64,000 nucleotides of DNA from an uncultured Oscillospiraceae bacterium (GCA_900540535.1 UQGM01000003.1:26709-90708); one strand, 5' to 3'; shown: positions 33,481 to 42,428, counted from the stretch's first letter. Numbers and translations: made by a program. The notes: generated from the sequence alone by a model not told the origin.

Positions 33481-36400
33481 TTGGCTGAATCAGAAAAAAA
33501 TTTCTTTATCCAAATGGAACATGATGTCATGGACTTTTGGGAAAAGGAAGAATGCTTTAAAAAGCTTAAGAAAAAAAATGCAGGACATGAACGTTTTCGT
33601 TTTCTTGACGGCCCTATAACGGCTAACAACCCCATGGGTATTCACCACGCTTGGGGCAGAAGTCTTAAAGATATTTTCATTCGTTACAAGGCTCTTAACG
33701 GTTATGACTGCCGCTGCCAGAACGGCTTTGACTCACAGGGACTGTGGGTTGAGGTTGAGGTAGAAAAAGAGCTCGGCTTCAAGACAAAGAAAGACATCGA
33801 AGAGTATGGTATGGACAAGTTCACCCGCAAGTGCGTTGACAGAGTTAAGCACTTTTCGGGCATCATCACTGAGCAGTCAAAAAGACTTGGTCAGTGGATG
33901 GACTGGGACAACTCCTACTACACCAACACAGACAAGAACATCGGCGGAATCTGGCATTTCCTGAAGGTCTGCGACGACCACGGCTGGATTCAGAGAGAAT
34001 ATAAGCCCATGCCTTGGTGTCCCCGCTGCGGAACATCACTTTCAGAGCACGAGATGACAGGCTCCTACAAGATGCTTACTCATAACTCAGTGTTCTTTAA
34101 GCTTCCCGTTCCCGCTCTCGGATGCAAAATCATCGCATGGACAACAACCCCCTGGACACTTTCTTCAAACGTAGCCCTTGCAGTTAACCCCGACATTGAC
34201 TATGTTGAAGTAAAGGTTAAGAGCGACGAGCAGCACGTAATCCTCGCTAAGAACGCTATCAAATACCTTGAGGACGATAAGCTTGAGGTTATAAGAGGAT
34301 TTAAGGGCTCAGAGCTTGTAGGTCTCGACTATGAAACCTGCTTCCCCGAAATCGAGGCTCAGCAGGGCTTTGATCATAAGATCGTTGCATGGGAAGATGT
34401 TGACGCTGACGAAGGTACAGGCGTTGTTCATATCGCTCCCGGCTGCGGTGTTGAGGACTATGAATTAGGTCTCCGCCTTGGTCTTCCCCAGATTATGCCC
34501 GTTGACGATATGGGTATTTTCCTTCCCAAATTCGGCTGGTTCACAGGCAAGGACAGCCACGACGTTGCTCCCGAGGTTTTCGACCGTCTTGAAAAAGCCG
34601 GAAAACTCTATAAAGTTAAACCCCACGAGCACAGCTATCCCGTTTGCTGGCGCTGCAAGTCAGAAGTTATCTTCCGTCTTGTTCCCGCATGGTACATCCG
34701 TACAGATGAAATCCGTCCGAAGCTCATTGAAGCAGCTTCAAAGGTAAAGTGGGAGCCTGAATCAAACGGCAAACGTATGAATGACTGGCTCAACAACATG
34801 GGCGACTGGAACATTTCCCGTAAACGTTACTACGGTATGCCCCTTCCCTTCTATCCCTGTGAGGACTGCGGTCACGTTACAGTTATCGGCTCAAAGGCTG
34901 AACTGAAAGAAAAGGCTGTTAACCCCGAACTAGTTGACGCTCTTCCCGAAATGCACCGTCCCTGGATTGACGAAATCAAGATTAAGTGCCCCCACTGCGG
35001 CAAGGAGATTTCAAGAGTTACAGAGATCGGTGACGTTTGGCTTGATGCCGGTATCGTTCCCTTCTCAACATTCGGATATTTCGATGACAAAGAGGAATGG
35101 CGCAAGAATTTCCCTGCTGAATGGGTTACAGAGATGCGTGAGCAGGTTCGTCTGTGGTTCTATTCAATGCTCTTTATGAGTACAGTTCTTGAGGGCGTTG
35201 CTCCCTATGAGCGTGTACTTTCCTATAACACAGTTGTTGCTGAGGACGGCTCCAAGTTCTCAAAGACAGGCTTCATGATTAAGTTTGACGAGGCTGCTGA
35301 GAAGATCGGCGCTGATACAGTCCGTTACCTCTATGCAGGCGCTCCTGTTGCCAACGACGTTCGTTTCGGCTTCAACCTTGGCGACGAGGCAAGAAGAAAG
35401 CTCCTCGGTTTCTGGAATATCTATACTTTCTTCGACACCTATGCACAGCTTGATAAGCCCAACTTCGACAACTATACAGTTGACAAGAACGCACTTACAC
35501 CTATCGACCGCTGGATGGTAATCCGCACAAATGACTTCATCCGCAAGGCAACAGCTTACATGGATGACTACAAGGCATATTCACTTGTAAAGGAATTTGA
35601 AGTATTCGTTGACGATATTTCCAACTGGTACATCCGCCTTAACCGCCGCCGTTTCTGGAAAACAGACGACGACAGCGACAAGATGGTTGCTTACTGGACA
35701 CTGTTCAACGCTCTTCTTACCTGCGTAAAGGTTATGGCTCCCATCATTCCCTTTATGACAGAGCACATCTGGCAGAAGCTTGTAAGAAACGTTATGCCCT
35801 CGGCTCCTCTCTCAGTTCATCTGAGCGACTGGCCGAAGCCTCTTGAGGGATTTGAGGATGACGGTATCATCGAGCAGACAGCTCTTGCAAGAGGACTTAT
35901 TGCAAACGCAATGCGTCTTAGAAACGAGCATCAGCTTAAAGTTCGTCAGCCCCTTGCAAAGCTTTACATCTGCTGTGACGACGAAACAAAGGCAAAGCTT
36001 GCCGTTTCCGAGAAGAATATTCTTGACGAGCTCAACATCAAAGAGGCTCAGTATATTTCCGACGTTTCCGTTCTTGAGGACTTCTACCTTACAGTTAACT
36101 TCAAAGCTGCCGGTGCAGTTCTCAAGCAGAATGTAAACAAGATGAAGGCAACTCTTGAGGGACTTTCAGCAGAGGAAATGGCAGCTCTTGTTGAAAACGT
36201 AAAGGCAGGCAAGGCAACAGCTGTTCCCGGCTGGGACGGCGAATATGACGCCAACCTCTTTAACCTCCAGTCAAAGACCAAGGAAGGCATTGTATCCTGC
36301 GACTGCGGCGACGGAATCATCATCGCTCTCGATGTTGTAATCACACCTCAGCTTCGCAAAGAGGGTATCGTAAGAGACGTTATCCGTCAGTGCCAGCTTC

Positions 36401-36618
36401 TTCGTAAAGAGGCAGGATATCAGGTCGAGCAGAGAATCAAGGCTTATGTTTTCAGCTCTGATGCAGTTGTAATGGAAGCTGCCGAGGAAATGAAGGCTCA
36501 TATGGCAAACGAACTTCTTGCCGATGAGGTTATTCTTTCAGCTCCCGCAAATTGCGACCTTACAAAGGACGTTGAAGCTTCTGACGCCACTGTTTCAATC
36601 GGTGTTGTAAAGGCTTAA
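33481..36618 (+). CDS. ileS: Isoleucyl-tRNA synthetase-like class I tRNA ligase, divergent type
   Basis: 1045 residues from TTG 33481, 7 bases after GGAGGT; the TTG at 33466 is inside the ribosome site. The domain order is Rossmann core, editing insertion (IIAWTTTPWTLSSNVALAV is the CP1 editing threonine-rich motif), WLD-type DVWLDAGIVPFSTFG segment, second signature, and a helical anticodon domain. The usual HIGH motif reads HHAW (in PMGIHHAWGRSLKD) and KMSKS reads KFSKT. There are several CxxC zinc knuckles (CPRCG, CWRCK, CEDCG, CPHCG). It belongs to an unusual branch, annotated as IleRS or class I tRNA ligase; whether it is the only IleRS in the cell is unknown. Confidence 0.85.
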   Translation: MAESEKNFFIQMEHDVMDFWEKEECFKKLKKKNAGHERFRFLDGPITANNPMGIHHAWGRSLKDIFIRYKALNGYDCRCQNGFDSQGLWVEVEVEKELGFKTKKDIEEYGMDKFTRKCVDRVKHFSGIITEQSKRLGQWMDWDNSYYTNTDKNIGGIWHFLKVCDDHGWIQREYKPMPWCPRCGTSLSEHEMTGSYKMLTHNSVFFKLPVPALGCKIIAWTTTPWTLSSNVALAVNPDIDYVEVKVKSDEQHVILAKNAIKYLEDDKLEVIRGFKGSELVGLDYETCFPEIEAQQGFDHKIVAWEDVDADEGTGVVHIAPGCGVEDYELGLRLGLPQIMPVDDMGIFLPKFGWFTGKDSHDVAPEVFDRLEKAGKLYKVKPHEHSYPVCWRCKSEVIFRLVPAWYIRTDEIRPKLIEAASKVKWEPESNGKRMNDWLNNMGDWNISRKRYYGMPLPFYPCEDCGHVTVIGSKAELKEKAVNPELVDALPEMHRPWIDEIKIKCPHCGKEISRVTEIGDVWLDAGIVPFSTFGYFDDKEEWRKNFPAEWVTEMREQVRLWFYSMLFMSTVLEGVAPYERVLSYNTVVAEDGSKFSKTGFMIKFDEAAEKIGADTVRYLYAGAPVANDVRFGFNLGDEARRKLLGFWNIYTFFDTYAQLDKPNFDNYTVDKNALTPIDRWMVIRTNDFIRKATAYMDDYKAYSLVKEFEVFVDDISNWYIRLNRRRFWKTDDDSDKMVAYWTLFNALLTCVKVMAPIIPFMTEHIWQKLVRNVMPSAPLSVHLSDWPKPLEGFEDDGIIEQTALARGLIANAMRLRNEHQLKVRQPLAKLYICCDDETKAKLAVSEKNILDELNIKEAQYISDVSVLEDFYLTVNFKAAGAVLKQNVNKMKATLEGLSAEEMAALVENVKAGKATAVPGWDGEYDANLFNLQSKTKEGIVSCDCGDGIIIALDVVITPQLRKEGIVRDVIRQCQLLRKEAGYQVEQRIKAYVFSSDAVVMEAAEEMKAHMANELLADEVILSAPANCDLTKDVEASDATVSIGVVKA

Positions 36619-36640
36619 TCGAAATAGAAGATAAAAGCAG

Positions 36641-36674
36641 AACCTCCCCGGAGATAATCCGAGGAGGTTTTTTG
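36641..36674 (+). terminator. Terminator of ileS
   Basis: AACCTCCCCGGA / TCCGAGGAGGTT with a 5-base loop and TTTTTTG. Confidence 0.88.
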
Positions 36675-36706
36675 TTGATGTTTTGATAAGATAATAAGAT
36701 ATGCAA

Positions 36707-36875
36707 ACAAGCAAAGCTTGTCGGGGAACCCCTTGATAGGGTTCCCCACATAAAAACAGTCCACCGGACTGTTTTTCCTCCCCTCCTGATCTTATTAAGG
36801 TAAAGGAATTTCGTCATCTGCGGATGACGAGGATGGGCTTTGCCCCTCCACCCCACAACCTTTTGTAAAAGGTTG
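36707..36875. repeat. Five-hairpin intergenic element
   Basis: Five perfect stems in a row: ACAAGC/GCTTGT (36707-36721), GGGGAACCC/GGGTTCCCC (36723-36747), AAAAACAGTCC/GGACTGTTTTT (36752-36776), TCGTCATC/GATGACGA (36811-36830) and CAACCTTTT/AAAAGGTTG (36856-36875). Between them are G/C-rich runs such as GGATGGGCTTTGCCCC. It is unlike surrounding DNA and resembles dispersed palindromic repeats of gut clostridia. No second copy was found in this window. An antisense 98-codon frame runs through it but has no protein features. Confidence 0.7.
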
Positions 36876-36934
36876 ACGAAAACTTTAATGTGTGTTACAA
36901 GCAGATTAAAAAGCTAGAAGCAAATTCAATTCAA

Positions 36935-36961
36935 AACGGCGCAGGAAAATCCTGCGCCGTT
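36935..36961 (-). terminator. Terminator of the GH109-like gene
   Basis: AACGGCGCAGGA / TCCTGCGCCGTT with a 3-base loop, and TTTTG on the minus side. Confidence 0.85.
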
Positions 36962-36979
36962 AATTGCTTACATATTCTC

Positions 36980-38209
36980 TTACTCTAAGAAGAACATTCC
37001 CTCGCCCTTCTGCTTTCTGGTTTTCCACTCTCCACGTGTGAAATCCGGGAACTCAACGCAGGCTGAGTTATTCTCTATTGACTGAGCTGAAAGAGCTGTT
37101 ATAGCCATCCAGCAGGCTGCGTCGTATACATCAATAGGTGTATGTCCGTCGCCTTTTCTTACAGCGTCAAAGAATGCTTTGAATACAAGCCAGTCCATTC
37201 CGCCGTGGCCGCCCTTTACGCCGAAACGCTTGAACCACTTCCAAATAGGATGACGGTATTTCTTGACCATTCTCTTTCCGCTTGACTTTATGCCCTCATA
37301 CTTAAGGTTATGGTTATCATTTACAAAGGTGTTGCCGTCCTCTGTATAGTATGCCTTTGTACCGTGGACTTCAAATCCTCTGCTGTACATTCTGGGAAGA
37401 GTTGTATCAAGCTGGATTGAAATTGTCTCACCGTTAGCACACTTTATAACCGTTGTAACTATATCGCCCTGAGCAAACTCAACATCTTTGAGCTTTTTAA
37501 GATTGTCGTACTTATCCATTCTATCAGTTATGTATCTGTGAAGACCCTTAGCACATGATGCAGTAGATGTAAGACTTACCATTCTGTTACCATAGTTTAT
37601 ATTGAGAACCTTTGCAATAGGTCCAATTTCATGGGTAGGATAGTTTTCACAGTTCCTTGTCATATACTCATGGAGTCTATAATGTCTGTTTTTCTCTCCG
37701 AATGATACCTCATAACGCAGATCGTGCTTATATCCACCGCCGCAGTGGACAACATCGCCGAATATTCCCTCTCTTACCATGCGAAGCACTGCCAGCTCAT
37801 ACTCGCCGTAGCAGCAGTTTTCAAGCATCATAAAGGGGGTTTTTGTCTCTTCATAACAGTTTACAAGGTCCCAGCACTCATCAACTGTATATGCTCCGCC
37901 GACTTCCATGCCAACGGGCTTTCCGGCTCTCATTGCATCAAGAGCAATCTTGCTGTGCGCTGACCAGCTTGCAGTGATAATAACTGCATCTATACTTTTA
38001 TCATTTAAAATCTCATGGTAATCAGTATAACCCTTTGGCTCGCTTCTTCTCATTTTCTTAGCAAGCTTCTGTGCCTGTTCGATTCTGTCTTCATAAACGT
38101 CACATACAGCCGTAACAGTAATATCCTTCATTCTGTACATAACAAGCTGAAGAAGACCGATTCCTCTGCCGCCAAGGCCGATTACACCTACATTAAGATG
38201 TTCTTTCAT
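36980..38209 (-). CDS. Gfo/Idh/MocA family protein, GH109-like
   Basis: 409 residues. The N-terminal NAD-binding Rossmann domain has VGVIGLGGRGIGLLQ and the VGMEVGGAYTVDECWDLV segment; the C-terminal domain has NYPTHEIGPIAKVLNINYGNR and GVKGGHGGMDWLVFKAFFDAV. These YPTH and HGGMD motifs are characteristic of family GH109, where a tightly bound NAD+ is used to cleave alpha-N-acetylgalactosamine through oxidation at C3. No signal peptide, so it acts inside the cell. Either a GH109-type glycosidase (mucin sugar use) or a sugar oxidoreductase. Own promoter and terminator. Confidence 0.85.
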   Translation of the reverse strand: MKEHLNVGVIGLGGRGIGLLQLVMYRMKDITVTAVCDVYEDRIEQAQKLAKKMRRSEPKGYTDYHEILNDKSIDAVIITASWSAHSKIALDAMRAGKPVGMEVGGAYTVDECWDLVNCYEETKTPFMMLENCCYGEYELAVLRMVREGIFGDVVHCGGGYKHDLRYEVSFGEKNRHYRLHEYMTRNCENYPTHEIGPIAKVLNINYGNRMVSLTSTASCAKGLHRYITDRMDKYDNLKKLKDVEFAQGDIVTTVIKCANGETISIQLDTTLPRMYSRGFEVHGTKAYYTEDGNTFVNDNHNLKYEGIKSSGKRMVKKYRHPIWKWFKRFGVKGGHGGMDWLVFKAFFDAVRKGDGHTPIDVYDAACWMAITALSAQSIENNSACVEFPDFTRGEWKTRKQKGEGMFFLE

Positions 38210-38269
38210 TAGTAAATTTCCCTCCGATAAATATAAATTTTATATTTATTTAACATATCGTTACCGCTC

Positions 38270-38298
38270 ATTCTATCATAGGCAAAAATCCGTGTCAA
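38270..38298 (-). promoter_or_regulatory. Promoter of the GH109-like gene
   Basis: Minus strand: TTGACA (38298-38293), 17-bp spacer, TAGAAT (38275-38270). Confidence 0.8.
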
Positions 38299-38361
38299 TG
38301 TCAAAACCGGCAAATTAAAGTGTATTTAAATATCATTTTCATACAAAACAGCACTAACAAT

Positions 38362-38390
38362 TTGACTGATTTTCGGAATTATGCTAATAT
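38362..38390 (+). promoter_or_regulatory. Promoter of the HAD phosphatase gene
   Basis: TTGACT (38362-38367), 17-bp spacer, TAATAT (38385-38390). Confidence 0.8.
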
Positions 38391-38426
38391 TCAAATATAG
38401 AAAATGGAAAGGAATTAATTCACTCT

Positions 38427-39083
38427 ATGTCCGGTTTAAAATATATCTTTTTCGACCTTGACGGAACTTTAACAAACCCTGCTGAGGGAATAACCAATTC
38501 TGTTGCCTATGCTCTTAAATACTATGGCATTTCGGTTTCAGATAAGACTCAGCTTTATAAATTCATCGGTCCGCCTCTTGCACAGTCCTTTACGGACTTT
38601 TACGGATTTTCTCCTGACAAAGCAAAGGAGGCTGTTGAAAAGTACAGGGAATATTTTGCCGACATCGGTATTTTTGAAAATATGGTTTATGAGTATATTC
38701 CGGAGGTTTTGGAAAAACTTAAAAATGCTGGATTTTCTCTTGCAATGGCTACTTCAAAGCCGGAAGTTTTTGCAAAACGCATTGCCGATAAATTTGAGCT
38801 TACAAAATATTTCGATTTCATCGGCGGCAGCCTCCTCGACAATTCCCGTACTGACAAGGGAGAAGTAATTGAGTATGTACTCACATCACTGAAAGCCGAC
38901 AGAGAAAAGACCATCATGGTCGGCGACCGCTCCCACGATATACTTGGAGCCAAGAAATGCTCTGTTAAATCTCTGGGTGTTTTGTATGGCTTCGGCAGCT
39001 TAGAGGAGCTTAAAAATGCCGGAGCAGATTATATTGCTGAGACTCCCAAAGAGATCGAAACACTGCTCTTATCCTTTAAATAA
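38427..39083 (+). CDS. HAD hydrolase, phosphoglycolate phosphatase-like
   Basis: 218 residues with the four HAD motifs: FFDLDGTLTN (nucleophile Asp), MATSKP (motif II), the conserved Lys in SRTDKGEVI, and MVGDRSHDILGAKK (motif IV). The helical cap between motifs I and II (residues about 16-85) is the C1 type of the Gph/PpaX/YjjG group. Substrate could be phosphoglycolate, pyrophosphate or a nucleotide and cannot be fixed by sequence. Divergent from the GH109-like gene, monocistronic, terminator follows. Confidence 0.9.
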   Translation: MSGLKYIFFDLDGTLTNPAEGITNSVAYALKYYGISVSDKTQLYKFIGPPLAQSFTDFYGFSPDKAKEAVEKYREYFADIGIFENMVYEYIPEVLEKLKNAGFSLAMATSKPEVFAKRIADKFELTKYFDFIGGSLLDNSRTDKGEVIEYVLTSLKADREKTIMVGDRSHDILGAKKCSVKSLGVLYGFGSLEELKNAGADYIAETPKEIETLLLSFK

Positions 39084-39089
39084 GCAAAA

Positions 39090-39127
39090 AAATAAACGTC
39101 TTTCCGTAAAAAGAAAGACGTTATTTT
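39090..39127. terminator. Bidirectional terminator
   Basis: AACGTCTTTC / GAAAGACGTT with A- and T-runs, between convergent genes. Confidence 0.88.
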
Positions 39128-39137
39128 AATCTCTGAT

Positions 39138-39695
39138 TTACTCAACAAATCCTGCTTTTTCAATTTCGCTGCATGCATAATCCCTGAGCTCTTTATATAT
39201 TGTTTCGCCCAGCTTCATAAGCTCCTGATTGTTTTCATCCTCACAGAGCATAGCGAAAGTTTTGCCTATATTTTCCTCCACGTCAATTCCACGGCGCAGA
39301 TTAAGATAATAAAACGAAAAGGCTGTTCCGTCAGTTATATTCTCATAAAATCCCGGGAACTGAGCTTTAAGGTTATCATAAAGAGCATTGACCGCAGTTG
39401 TGGCCAAAATGGGATTGGGCATATAAATATGTGCGCTGGATTCTCCCGTAAACACAGAAAGAACTTTTATTTCATAGAGTATTTCGGGATCACCTACAAA
39501 TTTTTTAAGTGCAGGGTCATTAAGCTCTTTCGGAGCCGCTTCCGCAAGGAGGACTCCTATTTTTTTAGCCTTATCTGCATTGCCGTTATTGCGGTGTCTC
39601 TTACTCTCTTCTGCAAGCTTTAAAACCTCATTATTATCGTCTGATGAGGAATTGCCGCCTGTAAAAATCTTTATATCGCTGTCATCAAATCTCAT
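39138..39695 (-). CDS. Conserved hypothetical protein
   Basis: 185 residues from ATG 39695; the GTG at 39713 sits within an AAGGGTGGG ribosome site and is less likely, although the gap to the ATG is then long (about 14). Soluble, no signal or membrane helix, no recognised domain. A Ser/Asp-rich start (GGNSSSDDNNE) is followed by helical segments and a central part HIYMPNPILATTAVNALYDNLKAQFPGFYENI. 30 bases or so downstream of the PHP gene, possibly co-transcribed with it. Function not assigned. Confidence 0.7.
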   Translation of the reverse strand: MRFDDSDIKIFTGGNSSSDDNNEVLKLAEESKRHRNNGNADKAKKIGVLLAEAAPKELNDPALKKFVGDPEILYEIKVLSVFTGESSAHIYMPNPILATTAVNALYDNLKAQFPGFYENITDGTAFSFYYLNLRRGIDVEENIGKTFAMLCEDENNQELMKLGETIYKELRDYACSEIEKAGFVE

Positions 39696-39737
39696 ATTTC
39701 TTTTATTTCCCACCCTTACGGATTAATCTTGATTCAT

Positions 39738-40604
39738 TTATTCGCCAGACACAGCCTTTTTCTCCTGGCGTTTTTTCTTCGCCTTATAAGAAAGCAGCTC
39801 GTCGATAATTTCTCCATCTACTCCGCATTCACCTATACTGCGGGGCTTATCGTTATAAAATCCGTGGAAGTCGCTTCCGCCTGTTTTTACAAGGCCGTGC
39901 TGCTGTGCAATTTTCAGCAGTCGCTGTACATCCTCTTCGCTGTGACGTGGATGCCAAACCTCCACTCCGTCAAGGCCTAATTCAATAAGCTCATCAAGCA
40001 GCTCGTAATTATTATATGCACCGCAGTGAGCCAATACTGCAATGCCGCCGGCTTCATGTATCTCTTCAAGGACTTCCCTTACATCGGGATATTTAATATC
40101 CAGCCCTACATAATTTGAACCACCGGCACAAAACAGGCTCTTGTATAAATCACCGTAAATTTCTGTTGCAAATCCTGCTTCCATAAGCGCACGCATAATA
40201 TGCTGCTTGTACAAATTGGTTGAACCCGTAGCACACTTTAATACAAATTCCGGAGTTATGGGGTATTTCTTCGATACCCTCAGGGTCATATACTGACCCG
40301 CACGTCTTCTTGCAAGTGAAATCCTCTTGCATAATCCTTCAAGTCTGTCCGGACTGTCGCATAAATAAGCAAGCATGTGAACTTTTTGATTTCTCTTACT
40401 ATCATAAGCAGAAATTTCTACACCCGGTATAACATTAACTCCATAGCGTTTTCCGATTATCTTACCCCTAACCGTTCCGGCAAGACAATCATGGTCAGTT
40501 ATGGCTATAGTCTCAATTCCCCTGTTTTTTGCAAGGGATATAAGTTCTTCAAGTCCAAGGGAACCGTCCGAAAGCTTGGTATGACAATGTAAATCTCCTA
40601 ACAA
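39738..40604 (-). CDS. PHP-domain phosphoesterase (TrpH/RNase AM-like)
   Basis: 288 residues from TTG 40604, 6-7 bases after AGGGGG. PHP metal ligands are seen in order: DLHCHTKLSDGSL, AITDHDCLAG, VIPGVEISAY, VLAHCGAYNN, VEVWHPRHSEE and TGGSDFHGFY. The family removes the phosphate from nucleoside 3',5'-bisphosphates or trims RNA 5' ends (RNase AM). Preceded by a good promoter; the hypothetical gene 39138-39695 follows. Confidence 0.9.
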   Translation of the reverse strand: MLGDLHCHTKLSDGSLGLEELISLAKNRGIETIAITDHDCLAGTVRGKIIGKRYGVNVIPGVEISAYDSKRNQKVHMLAYLCDSPDRLEGLCKRISLARRRAGQYMTLRVSKKYPITPEFVLKCATGSTNLYKQHIMRALMEAGFATEIYGDLYKSLFCAGGSNYVGLDIKYPDVREVLEEIHEAGGIAVLAHCGAYNNYELLDELIELGLDGVEVWHPRHSEEDVQRLLKIAQQHGLVKTGGSDFHGFYNDKPRSIGECGVDGEIIDELLSYKAKKKRQEKKAVSGE

Positions 40605-40682
40605 ATTTATCCCCCTTTCACTAAAATTGGCATAATCAGCTTGAATTATGCAGATTTTCTGACAGCATTTTTTATCCTTTTA

Positions 40683-40711
40683 ATTATACGCCCTTTTTAC
40701 CTTTATTGCAA
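40683..40711 (-). promoter_or_regulatory. Promoter of the PHP gene
   Basis: Minus strand: TTGCAA (40711-40706), 17-bp spacer, TATAAT (40688-40683). Confidence 0.82.
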
Positions 40712-40964
40712 TACAACTAAGGATTTCATTACAAAATTATTAACTGAATTGAAAAACTGAAATATTTTTCTCTTTTCCATATGGCATTTTTGTATTATAA
40801 TGCTTATGTGATTCATCTAAAACATTAAAAAGCACTAATAAAGTTAAGTATACAGCTATGATTTGTTATATATTTATTTTTATAAATTTATACAAATGGT
40901 TATCAAAGATGATGTTTTTAATAAGTTTAACGGTAATTAAATTTCACAGGGAGATTTTCTTATT
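40712..40964 (+). other. AT-rich region upstream of mnmA with a candidate promoter
   Basis: TATAAT at 40796-40801 with a weak -35 (TTTTCC, 40773-40778) is the best rightward promoter. It would leave a leader of about 155 bases, very AT-rich, in which I see no riboswitch, T-box or small gene. RBS AGGGAG at 40950-40955. Confidence 0.5.
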
Positions 40965-42002
40965 ATGAGTGAAAAGATTTTAATCGGCATGAGCGGCGGG
41001 GTTGATTCCTCTGCGGCTGCGCTACTTTTAAAAAGACAGGGATATGAGGTTGCAGGAGTAACACTTGATTTACTTGATAGCAGCACCTTGCCTGATGATG
41101 CCGCAAGGGTTGCACATCAGATAGGAATCGAACACTATGTTTTAAATTTGAAAGATACATTCCGTCAAAAGGTCATGGAGCCATTTGCCGATGAGTATTT
41201 TAACGGTCGCACACCTAACCCCTGTGTTTTGTGTAACTGTGAGATAAAATTCGGAGCCATGCTGGACTTTGCACTGGAAAAAGGCTTTGACAAAATTGCC
41301 ACAGGTCATTACGGCGAGATTATCACTGATGAAAAGGGTGTACATCTTAAAAAATCCTCTTCTCCTAAAGACCAAAGCTATTTTCTTTCTATGCTGACTC
41401 CTTTTCAGCTTTCTCATGCCATGTTTCCCCTTAACTCAATGACGAAAGATGAAACCCGTGCCCTTGCCAAAGAAGCGGGACTTTCCTCCGCTGAGAAAAA
41501 AGACAGCCAGGAAATCTGCTTTATTCCCGACAACGATTACGGAAGCTTCCTTACAAAGTTTACGGGCAGAACTCCCGAGGATGGAAACTTTGTTGACGAG
41601 AGCGGAAATATTCTTGGCAGACACAAGGGAATTATCCACTACACAATCGGTCAGCGAAAGGGACTTGGTGTAACTTTCGGAAAGCCCATGTTTGTAATCG
41701 GGATAAATCCCCATGAAAATACGGTAACCTTAGGCGAAAACGGCGCTCAGTATTCCTCAAAATTCATGGCGGACAGAGTAAACATAATAGAAAACGAATA
41801 TGCCGACAAAACCTTTGAAGCTTTTGTAAAAATCCGCTGTCAGGCAAAGCCTGCAAAGGCGCTGGTAACTCTCAAGGATGACGGCACTATGACAGGAGAA
41901 TTTATTGAACCTCAGCGCTCGGTAACACTCGGACAGCTTGCGGCAGTATATGCCGACGATTTTGTAGTTGCAGGCGGCAGAATTATTTCAGTTGAGAAAT
42001 AA
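40965..42002 (+). CDS. mnmA: tRNA-specific 2-thiouridylase MnmA
   Basis: 345 residues. PP-loop ATP pyrophosphatase motif SGGVDSS (10-16), the first catalytic cysteine in NPCVLCN (Cys87 or Cys90), and the second, Cys185, in SQEICFIP; HKGIIHYTIGQRKGLG and the beta-barrel C terminus are typical. It thiolates U34 of tRNA-Lys, -Glu and -Gln using sulfur from a cysteine desulfurase. No iscS-type gene is adjacent here. The N terminus is compact relative to many homologues but all catalytic parts are present. Confidence 0.96.
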   Translation: MSEKILIGMSGGVDSSAAALLLKRQGYEVAGVTLDLLDSSTLPDDAARVAHQIGIEHYVLNLKDTFRQKVMEPFADEYFNGRTPNPCVLCNCEIKFGAMLDFALEKGFDKIATGHYGEIITDEKGVHLKKSSSPKDQSYFLSMLTPFQLSHAMFPLNSMTKDETRALAKEAGLSSAEKKDSQEICFIPDNDYGSFLTKFTGRTPEDGNFVDESGNILGRHKGIIHYTIGQRKGLGVTFGKPMFVIGINPHENTVTLGENGAQYSSKFMADRVNIIENEYADKTFEAFVKIRCQAKPAKALVTLKDDGTMTGEFIEPQRSVTLGQLAAVYADDFVVAGGRIISVEK

Positions 42003-42097
42003 AACAGCAGGAAGATGTAAAATGAGTCTTCCTGCAAGACCGATTAAAGCTACAAAAAACGTCGGTTCTGCCCCTTTCTGTCGGTGTTTCAGCTTGG

Positions 42098-42126
42098 TTG
42101 ACAAAACATTTGATTAGTAATATACT
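42098..42126 (+). promoter_or_regulatory. Promoter of tRNA-Ala
   Basis: TTGACA (42098-42103), 17-bp spacer, TATACT (42121-42126). Confidence 0.88.
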
Positions 42127-42158
42127 AAATTTGTTATAGGCGCATTTGCGCCATATAA

Positions 42159-42234
42159 GGGCTCGTAGCTCAGTTGGGAGAGTGCTACATTCGCATTGTA
42201 GAAGTCGAGGGTTCGAATCCCTTCGAGTCCACCA
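42159..42234 (+). tRNA. tRNA-Ala (anticodon CGC)
   Basis: Cloverleaf complete: acceptor GGGCTCG / CGAGTCC with the alanine identity pair G3-T70, anticodon arm CTACA-TTCGCAT-TGTAG (CGC), T arm GAGGG-TTCGAAT-CCCTT, discriminator A and encoded CCA. Confidence 0.96.
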
Positions 42235-42237
42235 CAC

Positions 42238-42280
42238 CTGCGGTGGGCAATTCGCGCACCGCATTTTTTATTTTTTACAG
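42238..42280 (+). terminator. Terminator of tRNA-Ala
   Basis: TGCGGTG / CACCGCA and TTTTTTATTTTTT. Confidence 0.9.
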
Positions 42281-42377
42281 TAAGATGCATGCGTTTGTAA
42301 TTAACATCTATTTTGTCAACATTTCTGAAGGCTGAGTCTGGAAGCATTTCATGTTCTGGGCTCGGCTTTCGTTATAC

Positions 42378-42421
42378 AAAAACCGCCCCTGTGCCCATTT
42401 GGACTTACAGGAGCGGTTTTT
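42378..42421. terminator. Hairpin downstream of corA
   Basis: AAAACCGC-CCTGT / ACAGG-GCGGTTTT with T-runs on both sides. Confidence 0.85.
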
Positions 42422-42428
42422 CTGTCTT

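Noticed and set aside
36560..36856. 98-codon minus-strand frame over the end of ileS and the hairpin element
   Set aside because: It is antisense to ileS and its terminator and crosses the palindromes, with no RBS and biased low-quality composition.
42114..42264. Minus-strand frames over tRNA-Ala
   Set aside because: Antisense to the tRNA; the GLEGIRTLDFYNANVALSQLSYEPL type peptide is a familiar tRNA artefact.
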